Assembly (NCBI GenBank): GCA_900545955.1
Contig: URAU01000011.1
Span: forward strand, 35,502 to 99,501
Length of the DNA stretch: 64,000 nucleotides
Reading direction: 5' to 3'
DNA from: an uncultured Porphyromonadaceae bacterium
GTDB lineage: Bacteria; Bacteroidota; Bacteroidia; Bacteroidales; Muribaculaceae
The notes beneath the pieces were generated by a model that worked only from the letters and a program-made list of their open reading frames with translations, ran no database searches and was not told the DNA's origin. The translations under genes and the position numbers were made by a program. Positions 1 through 7,161 of this stretch are shown here, in pieces; position 1 is the stretch's first letter, and the number at the start of each line of letters is the position of its first letter.

Positions 1-403
1 GCCATGTAGCGGTAAGATGAAAGCCGCGGCTCACGCGGTTCCAGCCGAAGAACATTACGGCTATGAATGTCGACTCCAGGAAAAAGGCTACTATCCCCTC
101 GATGGCAAGCGGGGCTCCGAAAATGTCGCCCACAAACCATGAGTAGTTGCTCCAGTTGGTGCCGAACTCGAATTCGAGGATTATGCCCGTGGCTACGCCG
201 CAGGCGAAGTTTATGCCGAAGAGCAGCATCCAGAATTTGGTGATTTTCTTCCAGCGCTCGGCGCCGGTGCGGTAGTAGAGTGTCTCCATTATTCCCACTA
301 TTAGCGAAAGCCCGATGGTGAGCGGCACGAAAAGCCAATGGATTATGGCCGTCAGGGCGAATTGCCCGCGCGACCAGTCGACGGTGGTAAGGAGGTCTTC
401 CAT
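1..403 (-). CDS. cydA: Cytochrome bd ubiquinol oxidase subunit I, N-terminal part (runs off the window)
   Basis: This is the first 134 residues of the quinol-oxidising subunit of the inner-membrane cytochrome bd oxidase, which reduces oxygen at low oxygen tension. The start ATG lies at 403-401. The protein begins [20 protein letters not shown] and continues with the hydrophobic helix [20 protein letters not shown]; the conserved His near residue 21 is the expected haem b595 ligand. Further membrane segments and [16 protein letters not shown] follow, all typical of CydA. The gene leaves the window at its 3' side, so its C-terminal part and cydB are not seen. It sits 51 bp downstream of a DUF4492 gene on the same strand and is probably cotranscribed with it. 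Confidence 0.93.
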   Translation of the reverse strand, partial: MEDLLTTVDWSRGQFALTAIIHWLFVPLTIGLSLIVGIMETLYYRTGAERWKKITKFWMLLFGINFACGVATGIILEFEFGTNWSNYSWFVGDIFGAPLAIEGIVAFFLESTFIAVMFFGWNRVSRGFHLTATW

Positions 404-454
404 ATGGTGAATTTGAATGTTGGTTTTTCAGGTTGCTGATTCCCTGGCAATGCG

Positions 455-679
455 TCAGGGCCTGGTCAGATTTGTGCGCACGGCCTCGGCGCGGTCGGCG
501 TCGTTGTCGTAGCGCTCCTGGAGAATGTCAGGAAAGAAAAAGAGGCGGAATACCGCGAAAAGAATCACGAGTTTCACGATGATTATGGCCCACAGGCGCC
601 GTCCTACCGTCATTTGACGGAAGCCGTCGGCATACATGGAATATGCCCTGTAGAGAAATCCCTCGCGGTTGAAGTTCAT
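455..679 (-). CDS. DUF4492 small membrane protein
   Basis: A 74-residue protein with one clear transmembrane segment (about residues 30-48, LWAIIIVKLVILFAVFRLFF) after a basic N-terminus that begins MNFNREGFLYRAYSMYADGF. The length, the single helix and the FPDIL motif after it fit the DUF4492 family. As far as I recall, that family is found in Bacteroidota directly upstream of cydA, which is the arrangement here (51-bp gap to cydA). A role as a small accessory or assembly subunit of cytochrome bd oxidase is an inference from context only; no catalytic residues are expected. Confidence 0.8.
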   Translation of the reverse strand: MNFNREGFLYRAYSMYADGFRQMTVGRRLWAIIIVKLVILFAVFRLFFFPDILQERYDNDADRAEAVRTNLTRP

Positions 680-700
680 GGTTGTCTAACGCTTTTTCGC

Positions 701-732
701 TTTGCAAAGTTGGGATTTTTAGCCTAACTTTG
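701..732 (+). promoter_or_regulatory. Promoter of the DUF4494 gene
   Basis: TTTG at 701-704, a 20-bp spacer and TAACTTTG at 725-732 match the Bacteroidota primary-sigma promoter. Transcription should start near 739, giving a leader of about 60 nt before the ATG at 799. Confidence 0.7.
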
Positions 733-798
733 CCGGTGGTTTTGATTCTCAAAATTAACAAAGTTTTTTCAATTTCCACAAAATAATATTGAAATATT

Positions 799-1260
799 AT
801 GGCAAACTGGTTCGAATGTAAGATTCGTTACGATAAAACTCAGGAAAACGGCTCGATCAAGAAGGTTACGGAACCTTATCTGGTGGATGCGCTCAGCTTC
901 ACCGAGGCCGAAGCACGCATTATCGAGGAGCAGGCTCCTTTCGTAAGCGGCGAGGTGGACGTCAACGCCGTGAAGCGCACGAAAATCGCTGAAATAATGT
1001 TTGACGACTCGGCCGACAAATGGTATCTCGTAAAGGTTGCCTTCATTACCATCGACGAGAAGACGGCGGTGGAGAAGCGTTCCGTATCGCAGGTGCTGGT
1101 GGCCGGCTGTGATTTCAAAGGCGCCTACGATAATTTTATGGATGGTATGAAGGGTACTATGGCTGATTTCGAGATAGTCTCGATTGCCGAGACCCCCATC
1201 ATGGACGTTTACCGCATGAAGGTGAAGGAAGATGCCAAGCCCGAAGCCCCTCAGGCCTGA
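799..1260 (+). CDS. DUF4494 domain-containing protein
   Basis: A 153-residue soluble protein with no signal peptide or membrane segment. It begins MANWFECKIRYDKTQENGS and has the features I associate with DUF4494: KVTEPYLVDALSFTEAEARI near the N-terminus and an alternating beta-strand pattern to the C-terminus (FEIVSIAETPIMDVYRM). Function is unknown. It has its own promoter and precedes the YggS gene by about 20 bp, so the two may be cotranscribed, which would fit a housekeeping role. The last residues (KPEAPQA) are low complexity and probably disordered. Confidence 0.85.
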   Translation: MANWFECKIRYDKTQENGSIKKVTEPYLVDALSFTEAEARIIEEQAPFVSGEVDVNAVKRTKIAEIMFDDSADKWYLVKVAFITIDEKTAVEKRSVSQVLVAGCDFKGAYDNFMDGMKGTMADFEIVSIAETPIMDVYRMKVKEDAKPEAPQA

Positions 1261-1283
1261 TTATATATAATTAATGTGTGACA

Positions 1284-1952
1284 ATGGGTGTTGCCGAAAA
1301 TATCCGGGAGATTAAGCAGGGACTTCCCGAGGGTATCACGCTGGTGGCTGTATCGAAGTTCCATCCGGCTGAAATGATTGCCGAGGCTTATGCCGCCGGT
1401 CAGACCTGCTTCGGCGAGAGCCGTGTGCAGGAGCTCGCACAGAAAGTGCCGGTTCTCCCCGCTGAAATCCGCTGGCACTTTATCGGCCATCTGCAGACCA
1501 ACAAGGTGCGTCAGCTTCTGCGCCTGCGTCCCGCCATGATCGAGAGCATCGACACCGAGCGCCTGTTGCGCGTCGTCGACGCCGAAGCTGAGCGGCAGGG
1601 CCTCACAGCCCGTGTGCTCATGCAGCTCCATGTGGCCGCCGAGGAGACAAAATTCGGTTTCTCGCCCGACGAGCTGATGGTCTTCTTCCGCGGACGCGGC
1701 TACGAGTCGCTCCGCGCAACGCATATCTGCGGCGTGATGGGGATGGCTTCGAATACCGACGACGAAGCGCGCGTGTGCGAGGACTTTGCCCGCATCCGCG
1801 CCACCTTCGACGCCATCCGCTCGCTCTGTCCCGATTTGCGCGGCTTCGACACCGTCAGCATGGGGATGAGCCACGACTACCATCTTGCAATAGCCGAAGG
1901 CTCCACCATGGTGCGTGTCGGCACCGCCATTTTCGGCGACCGCCAGTATTAA
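1284..1952 (+). CDS. yggS: YggS-family pyridoxal-phosphate homeostasis protein
   Basis: The 222-residue protein has the single-domain alanine-racemase-like TIM barrel of the YggS/PLPBP family, which binds pyridoxal 5'-phosphate and buffers its cellular level without known catalysis. Lys25 in LVAVSKFHP is the expected Schiff-base lysine. Other family motifs are FGESRVQEL, WHFIGHLQTNKV, HVAAEETKFGF, GVMGMAS and the C-terminal SMGMSHDYHLAIAEGSTMVR. A GTG codon at 1278 could also start the frame, but the ATG at 1284 gives the usual N-terminus and is preferred. It follows the DUF4494 gene closely and has no clear promoter of its own. Confidence 0.95.
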   Translation: MGVAENIREIKQGLPEGITLVAVSKFHPAEMIAEAYAAGQTCFGESRVQELAQKVPVLPAEIRWHFIGHLQTNKVRQLLRLRPAMIESIDTERLLRVVDAEAERQGLTARVLMQLHVAAEETKFGFSPDELMVFFRGRGYESLRATHICGVMGMASNTDDEARVCEDFARIRATFDAIRSLCPDLRGFDTVSMGMSHDYHLAIAEGSTMVRVGTAIFGDRQY

Positions 1953-2266
1953 GCGGTGATTTCGCATCATGAGAGGTGCAATTACGCAGATGGTACATAG
2001 GTCGGTAAAAATTGTATAAAATGCGGTGCTTTAATCCACTTTATAAATGCTTATGAATTAAACGCTTGCGTTAATATTAACAAATATTAGCGCTTGCGTT
2101 AATATTTGTTATCGTTAACTTTCGTAACTTTGCGGCGAATCAAAGAAACACACTTTTGTTAAAAAGCTGGAATTCAACTACGAAATATATGTAGAACCAG
2201 CCTTTTTGAAAGGAATTCTTAACTGGAATAATCGTTTTAATTTTTATCTTTATACAAAACACAGCA
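1953..2266 (+). promoter_or_regulatory. Leader and promoter region of the 2267 outer-membrane protein, with direct repeats and a hairpin
   Basis: This 314-bp gap has no gene. It holds a TAACTTTG box at 2125-2132 with TTTG at 2105-2108 (a short 16-bp spacer), giving an expected leader of about 128 nt. Upstream are two copies of a 16-bp direct repeat (CGCTTGCGTTAATATT at 2063-2078 and 2091-2106). The second copy lies in a perfect inverted repeat with 11-bp arms (2079-2089 and 2100-2110) that covers the TTTG element. The arrangement suggests an operator, but no regulator is identified. Confidence 0.6.
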
Positions 2267-2977
2267 ATGAAAAAGTTTATTCTTGCAGCTGCCCTCGTTG
2301 CAGCCATGGCTCCTGCTGCTGTCGCACAGGACGAATTTGCACCTGAAAAGGGTGATTTCGGCGTTGAACTTCAGTTCAATCCTTTCTCGAACGACTACAC
2401 AACCTTCCGCGATAGCGAGTATGGTCTTACCGGCCGCTACTTCATCACCAATAAGGACGCTATCCGCCTCAACATCGGTTTCGGCGTTCACAAGGACATC
2501 GACAACACTGACTTCGAGACTTCCGAAAACAACTACGTAACCCTTCACAACAACACCCGTCGCAGCAACTTCAACATCAACCTCGGCTACGAGCGTCACC
2601 TCGTTACCAAAGGTCGTCTTGACGTATATGCAGGCGCACAGGTAGGCGTAGGCTTCGAAAGCTACGGAAGCACCACCGAGCAGTGGAACGCCTCTGAAAA
2701 GGTAGTTGAAAAATACTGGGAGAACAGCGCAAACGGCGAAATCGGCTCGACCAACTTCAACTTCGGCATCTTCACCGGTGTAGACTTCTATGTTTACAAA
2801 GGTCTCTATGTTGGTGCTGAACTCGGTATCGACCTCACCTACAAATCGATGCATCAGCCCTGCCAGAAAAAGAACGGCGAGGAGCTCAACAAGGACGCTC
2901 ACAAAGATCCCACTGCAAAGAGCTTCGACCTCGGCACTTATGTGCAGCCCGCTCTCCGTCTCGGCTGGACTTTCTGA
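2267..2977 (+). CDS. Outer-membrane beta-barrel protein
   Basis: A 236-residue protein with a classical signal peptide (MKKFILAAALVAAMAPAAVA, cleavage after AVA at about residue 20). Amphipathic strands with alternating aromatic residues follow, and the protein ends in LRLGWTF; a terminal Phe is the usual outer-membrane assembly signal. The segment KGDFGVELQFNPFSNDYTTF and repeated GxxVGxG/YVGAELG turns resemble small PorT/OmpW-like barrels of Bacteroidota, but no specific substrate can be named. Codon use is biased to C-ending codons as in highly expressed genes. It has a strong leader region and a clear terminator, so it is monocistronic. The next gene at 3241 is a barrel of similar size. 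Confidence 0.8.
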   Translation: MKKFILAAALVAAMAPAAVAQDEFAPEKGDFGVELQFNPFSNDYTTFRDSEYGLTGRYFITNKDAIRLNIGFGVHKDIDNTDFETSENNYVTLHNNTRRSNFNINLGYERHLVTKGRLDVYAGAQVGVGFESYGSTTEQWNASEKVVEKYWENSANGEIGSTNFNFGIFTGVDFYVYKGLYVGAELGIDLTYKSMHQPCQKKNGEELNKDAHKDPTAKSFDLGTYVQPALRLGWTF

Positions 2978-3012
2978 TAATCTGCTGATTGTTTAAGAAC
3001 AGACCATAATAT

Positions 3013-3055
3013 AATCCGGCGCGCCAATTTCTGATTCGGTGCGCCGGATTTTTTT
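3013..3055 (+). terminator. Rho-independent terminator after the 2267 gene
   Basis: A perfect 10-bp stem, AATCCGGCGC (3013-3022) with GCGCCGGATT (3041-3050), has an 18-nt loop and is followed by a run of T to 3055. Confidence 0.85.
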
Positions 3056-3138
3056 AATCGAGGATTAGGATTCGGGTCTACCGATTTGCTTTTAACACAA
3101 ATTAACTCTATAATTACCTATAAGCGTAAAAATTTCAT

Positions 3139-3146
3139 TAATTTTG
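3139..3146 (+). promoter_or_regulatory. Promoter -7 box of the 3241 gene
   Basis: TAATTTTG matches TAnnTTTG. No good TTTG element is seen 19-21 bp upstream. The expected leader is about 88 nt. Confidence 0.5.
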
Positions 3147-3240
3147 TACAAACACAGTTAACATAGGCAGTATAAGTCGAGTTGCTTACACTGTAATAAA
3201 TAGACCAATATTCATCAAAATCTTTTATAGACACACTATT

Positions 3241-3969
3241 ATGAAAAAAGTGATTTTGGCAGCTGCTGTGCTCGTAGCCAGCGCTTCCGTAGCCAATGCA
3301 GAAGGCTACAATCGTGTTGCTCTTTCCTACGACTGGCAGCACTACTCGATGAACAAGGACTACACCGGTACCGACAAGACCGAAGGCCGCAGCCTCAATG
3401 GTTTCGGCATCAACTACGCTCATGGCTTCGGCGTTGCCGAAAACATGTTTGTTGAAGTCGGCGGTAACTTCAACTTCGGCTTCGGCTCTGAAAAGGGCGA
3501 AAAAGTGGAATATGCCGGCTACTGGTTCCAGGACAAGCAGAAGATGACCAACATCAATCTCCGTGTACCTGTTAACTTCGTTTATCGCTTCAACGTAAGC
3601 GACGACTTCAAAATCGCTCCTTATGTAGGTATCAACTTCAAGCTCAACCTCGTTACCAAAATGAAGGATGTTGTTGATTCCAACCTCAGCAAAGACGAGC
3701 TCAAAGACCTCGGTTACGAAGAGCCCGACTGGGTTAACGTTTACAGCGACAGCAAGGAAAACATGGGCGACGGCGACTACACCTGGAACCGTTTCCAGAT
3801 GGGTTGGCAGATCGGTGTAGGCTTCGAATATCAGAAGTACTATCTCGGCGTTCAGTACGGCACCGACTTCATCCCCGCCTACAGCCACAAGTTTGAATGG
3901 GACGGTGGCTCTTCCAAGCCCAAAATCAACAGCCAGGCCCTCAAAATCTCCCTCGGCTACACTTTCTAA
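3241..3969 (+). CDS. Outer-membrane beta-barrel protein (PorT-like)
   Basis: A 242-residue protein with a signal peptide (MKKVILAAAVLVASASVANA). Barrel strands include RVPVNFVYRFNVSDDFKIAP and WQIGVGFEYQKYYLGVQYG, and it ends LKISLGYTF with the terminal Phe signal. The pattern YVGINFKLNL...GVGFEYQKYYLGVQYGTDF resembles the PorT/outer-membrane-beta-barrel family of Bacteroidota. The substrate or partner is unknown. It stands alone between the terminator at 3013-3055 and another terminator-like stem at 4009-4046. Highly biased codon use suggests strong expression. Confidence 0.8.
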   Translation: MKKVILAAAVLVASASVANAEGYNRVALSYDWQHYSMNKDYTGTDKTEGRSLNGFGINYAHGFGVAENMFVEVGGNFNFGFGSEKGEKVEYAGYWFQDKQKMTNINLRVPVNFVYRFNVSDDFKIAPYVGINFKLNLVTKMKDVVDSNLSKDELKDLGYEEPDWVNVYSDSKENMGDGDYTWNRFQMGWQIGVGFEYQKYYLGVQYGTDFIPAYSHKFEWDGGSSKPKINSQALKISLGYTF

Positions 3970-4008
3970 TCCGTCGCATAGCTGACACATTAGATTAATC
4001 CGAATACT

Positions 4009-4054
4009 CCGCCCGCTTCCGAGCCTCCCGGCCGGCAAGCGGGCGGAATCTTTT
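4009..4054 (+). terminator. Rho-independent terminator after the 3241 gene
   Basis: A perfect 10-bp GC-rich stem (CCGCCCGCTT at 4009-4018 with AAGCGGGCGG at 4037-4046) is followed by AATCTTTTA. Confidence 0.8.
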
Positions 4055-4072
4055 ATCCCTGTGGCTGCTAAG

Positions 4073-4145
4073 ACGCAAAACTTGCGTTCTGAATTCGAAA
4101 ATAAGCCGCAAAATTTGCGTGTTAATAAACGAATGTTTATTTTTG
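4073..4145 (+). promoter_or_regulatory. Promoter and two palindromic operators of the Fic gene
   Basis: TTTG at 4114-4117, a 20-bp spacer and TATTTTTG at 4138-4145 form a full Bacteroidota promoter, with the start near 4152. Two related palindromes lie upstream: ACGCAAAACTTGCGT (4073-4087) and CGCAAAATTTGCG (4107-4119). Their centres are 33 bp apart, about three helical turns, and the second covers the TTTG element. This is a typical layout for cooperative repression. The binding protein is unknown; the Fic protein's own C-terminal helix-turn-helix is a candidate. Confidence 0.65.
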
Positions 4146-4199
4146 CAGTACAATCGTAAGAAGGGAATTATAGCCGTAAGGCATATTTGAAATTCTACT

Positions 4200-5471
4200 A
4201 TGTTTATACACGAACATGATAATTGGACGGACTTTCGCTGGAATAATGCGGATATCAACGACTTGCAGAATCGGGCGATGCTTCGCCTGGGATATCTGGC
4301 CGGACGGATGGCGGCCATAGGCTTCGACAGCCGGATGGCGGCCACGGTCGAGGCGGTGACCAACGATGTGGTGGCATCGTCGGAAATCGAGGGCGTGAGC
4401 CTCAATTCCGATGAGGTGCGTAGTTCGGTGGCGCGCAAATTCGGCGTCACGCTTCCGAAAAGCAAGGATTCGACGCACTATGTAGATGGCATAGTAGAAA
4501 TGATGCTCGACGCCACCCACAACCGCTATGTCCCGTTGACTTCCAACCGTTTGTTCCGCTGGCATACGGCACTTTTTCCCAACGCCATTGGCCTTACTGT
4601 AGGAGCATACCGTACGGCTGAGATGAGCGTGGTCTCCGGCATGTTCGGCCGTGAAAGACTCCATTACCGAGCTCCGGCGCCTGAGGCCGTGCCGGCCGAG
4701 ATGGACCGGTTTCTCGAATGGTTCAACAGCGGCAGCAAATCCTCTACGATGGTCCGTTCCGCCATCGCGCATCTGTGGTTCGTAAGCATACATCCTTTCG
4801 ACGACGGGAACGGCCGCATCGGCCGCGCGATTTCCGATATGGTGCTCGCCGGACTCGACGGCGAGGGGATGCACTTCTACAGCCTCAGCCGTCAGATTCT
4901 CAAAGACAAGAGTCATTACTACAGAATACTGGAGAAGACGCAGCGCGGCGACGGCGACATTACGGAGTGGCTCCTCTGGTATCTCAGCGCCATTATCGCC
5001 GCAATCGAAGATTCCGACGTAATGCTATCGCAGGTGCTCCGCAAGGCCACGTTCTGGAATGCTCACGCCCAGGCGCCAGTAAGCGAGCGTCAGCGACTGG
5101 TGCTCAATACGTACCTCGACGGCTATGATGCCAAGCTGACCGCAAAAAACTGGGCGAAGATTGCAGGTGTATCCAGAGATACGGCACTCCGAGACATCAA
5201 CGCGCTTGTTGGACTCGGAATCCTTGTGCCTACACCCGGTCGCGTGCGCGATACACCTTATTCCATCTGCTATACCCGGCGCGATGAGGCTGATTCTCCC
5301 TTCCGCAACATTGAAGTCAAAACTGAGGGTGCCGCGACGTATATCTCAGCGAAATATAGCGACGGGCAGACCTGCCGGGACCGTCTAAGCGCAATCGACG
5401 CAAAGCGCCTGACCGATGGCGAAATCTCCCTCCCTCAGCTTGCATACAAGTATTTCGCTTATCTGCTCTGA
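4200..5471 (+). CDS. Fic family protein with DUF4172 N-terminus and C-terminal winged helix
   Basis: A 423-residue cytoplasmic protein. Residues 1-82 (MFIHEHDNWTDFRWNNADIN...) look like DUF4172, the usual N-terminal domain of this Fic class. They contain an inhibitory motif of the (S/T)xxxE(G/N) type at 60-65 (SSEIEG). The Fic core holds the complete catalytic motif HPFDDGNGRIGR at 198-209, so it should be able to transfer AMP from ATP to a protein hydroxyl, held in check by Glu64. A C-terminal winged helix (WAKIAGVSRDTALRDINALV) could bind DNA. With the inhibitor on the same chain, this is a class II Fic protein rather than a two-gene toxin-antitoxin system. The two palindromes at its promoter suggest autoregulation. 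The target protein is unknown. Confidence 0.92.
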   Translation: MFIHEHDNWTDFRWNNADINDLQNRAMLRLGYLAGRMAAIGFDSRMAATVEAVTNDVVASSEIEGVSLNSDEVRSSVARKFGVTLPKSKDSTHYVDGIVEMMLDATHNRYVPLTSNRLFRWHTALFPNAIGLTVGAYRTAEMSVVSGMFGRERLHYRAPAPEAVPAEMDRFLEWFNSGSKSSTMVRSAIAHLWFVSIHPFDDGNGRIGRAISDMVLAGLDGEGMHFYSLSRQILKDKSHYYRILEKTQRGDGDITEWLLWYLSAIIAAIEDSDVMLSQVLRKATFWNAHAQAPVSERQRLVLNTYLDGYDAKLTAKNWAKIAGVSRDTALRDINALVGLGILVPTPGRVRDTPYSICYTRRDEADSPFRNIEVKTEGAATYISAKYSDGQTCRDRLSAIDAKRLTDGEISLPQLAYKYFAYLL

Positions 5472-5481
5472 TTCATTTAAT

Positions 5482-5512
5482 TTTGGCGCGTAACCAAATT
5501 TTCTTAAATTTG
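5482..5512 (+). promoter_or_regulatory. Promoter of the FucP-like transporter gene
   Basis: TTTG at 5482-5485, a 19-bp spacer and TAAATTTG at 5505-5512. The start is expected near 5519, giving a leader of about 90 nt; this supports the ATG at 5611 over an in-frame upstream start at 5527. Confidence 0.75.
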
Positions 5513-5610
5513 CAAGAAATAGGGCGGTGGCTGCGGCCTCAAGGCCGTTTTCAATACCGAAAAACAAAAAATATAAATATCTAACCTTAATTCTTCAACT
5601 ACAAACCATT

Positions 5611-6939
5611 ATGACACAGGCTAAACAAGGCTCCAACGGACGCACTATAGCCATCATCACGATGTTTTTTATCTTCGCGATGATTTCGTTCGTTACCAAC
5701 ATGGCCGCCCCCTTCGGCAATATCTGGGGTTTCAGATATGAATGGGCCGGCATGGCGGGCAACCTCATGAACTTCACCGCATATCTTTTCATGGGTATCC
5801 CCGCCGGCAACATGCTAATCCGCTACGGGTATAAGAAAACGGCTCTCATCGCTCTCGCCGTGGGTGCAATCGGTCTGGCCATCCAGCTCCTTTCGAGCAT
5901 TGTAGGCGACAACGTCGTGGTAATCGGCGGCGACAATCCTACTACCCTCAACCTCTTTATCTATCTGCTCGGCGCCCTCGTCTGCGGTGTCTGCGTGTGC
6001 ATGCTCAACACCGTGGTCAACCCGATGCTCAACCTCCTCGGCGGTGGCGGCAACAAAGGCAACCAGCTCATCCAGACCGGTGGTACGCTCAACTCACTTT
6101 CCGGCACCCTGACTCCCATGCTCGTGGGTGTTCTCGTGGGCACTCTCACCAAGGAGACCACCATGGCCGCTGTTTCGCCCCTGGTAATCACCGGAATCGT
6201 GATTTTCGTACTCGCTTTCATCATCATTAGCTTCATCAAAATTCAGGAGCCTCAGGCTAACCTCAAGAAAGCCACCTACACCCACTCCCCGCTTGCTTTC
6301 CGCCACTGCACATTGGGCGTTATAGCAATCTTCTTCTACGTGGGTATCGAAATCGGTATTCCCGGCGAGATGAATGCCTGGATAAGTCGCGAGAACTTCG
6401 AGGGCGCAGCTGCCGTGGCCGGTTCGCTTGCCGCCATCTACTGGCTCTTCATGCTCATCGGCCGTTTCTGCAGCTCGATTATCAGCGGTAAAATCTCTAC
6501 ACGCACACAGATGATTACCGTGTCGACCACGGCCATCATCCTCGTGCTTATCGCCATCTTCCTCCCCGAGGATATCACCTTTAAATCGCCTGAATTCAAG
6601 GCCCTCAACATAACCAGCGGCGAAGTGCCCCTAAAGTGTATGTTCCTCTTCCTCTGCGGCCTCTGCACCTCAGTGATGTGGGGCGGCATCTTCAATCTCG
6701 CCACCGAAGGTCTGGGCAAATATACGGCCAAGGCTTCCGGCCTCTTCATGACCATGGTTGTGGGTGGCGGCGTTATGCCCTTCATCCAGGACTACATCGG
6801 CCGCACCGTGGGCTACGTGTCGAGCTACTGGCTCGTGCTGGCCATGCTGGTCTATATTCTCTACTATTCGCTTATCGGCAGCAAGAACGTCAATACCGAC
6901 ATTCCTGTCGACGAGGATCTGCCCGTCGACCCGGTATAA
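5611..6939 (+). CDS. FucP/GluP-like sugar:H+ symporter (MFS)
   Basis: A 442-residue inner-membrane transporter with about 12 hydrophobic segments. Its N-terminus (ITMFFIFAMISFVTNMAAPF), GIPAGNMLIRYGYKKTAL loop, NPMLNLLGGGGNKGNQLIQ segment and C-terminal MWGGIFNLATEGLGKYTAKA are those of the fucose/glucose-galactose family of the major facilitator superfamily. The exact sugar cannot be read from sequence. The N-terminal NxxxP pattern is intact. It lies 220 bp before transketolase on the same strand, but palindromic repeats and a gap separate them, so cotranscription is uncertain. The stretch 5527-5610 is open in frame but reads like leader sequence. Confidence 0.88.
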   Translation: MTQAKQGSNGRTIAIITMFFIFAMISFVTNMAAPFGNIWGFRYEWAGMAGNLMNFTAYLFMGIPAGNMLIRYGYKKTALIALAVGAIGLAIQLLSSIVGDNVVVIGGDNPTTLNLFIYLLGALVCGVCVCMLNTVVNPMLNLLGGGGNKGNQLIQTGGTLNSLSGTLTPMLVGVLVGTLTKETTMAAVSPLVITGIVIFVLAFIIISFIKIQEPQANLKKATYTHSPLAFRHCTLGVIAIFFYVGIEIGIPGEMNAWISRENFEGAAAVAGSLAAIYWLFMLIGRFCSSIISGKISTRTQMITVSTTAIILVLIAIFLPEDITFKSPEFKALNITSGEVPLKCMFLFLCGLCTSVMWGGIFNLATEGLGKYTAKASGLFMTMVVGGGVMPFIQDYIGRTVGYVSSYWLVLAMLVYILYYSLIGSKNVNTDIPVDEDLPVDPV

Positions 6940-7019
6940 CCGCTTCCGTCTACCTGTCTTAATAATTACAATCTATAATCTAACGTGAAATAGGACGTCG
7001 CAGAACCATCGAAACGTAG

Positions 7020-7093
7020 GGACGCACGGACCGTGCGTCCGACTACCAATTAAATTCCAGCCAATTATACGGACGCACGCGCCGTGCGTACGT
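7020..7093. repeat. Two short palindromic repeats (GGACGCACG/CGTGCGTCC type)
   Basis: At 7020-7040 lies GGACGCACGG, A, CCGTGCGTCC, a perfect 10-bp-armed palindrome. At about 7071-7089 a second, imperfect copy (GGACGCACG ... CGTGCGTAC) follows, with 51 bp between their starts. Similar GGGACGCAC-type palindromes are, from memory, dispersed in many Bacteroidales genomes. They lie between the transporter and transketolase and may serve as a REP-like element or a weak terminator. Confidence 0.7.
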
Positions 7094-7161
7094 ACAATTC
7101 GGGCGAAAATTGTAGGTTTTGCAACGATCATCTTTTCAACCTAAAAATCAAAACTTTTGGC

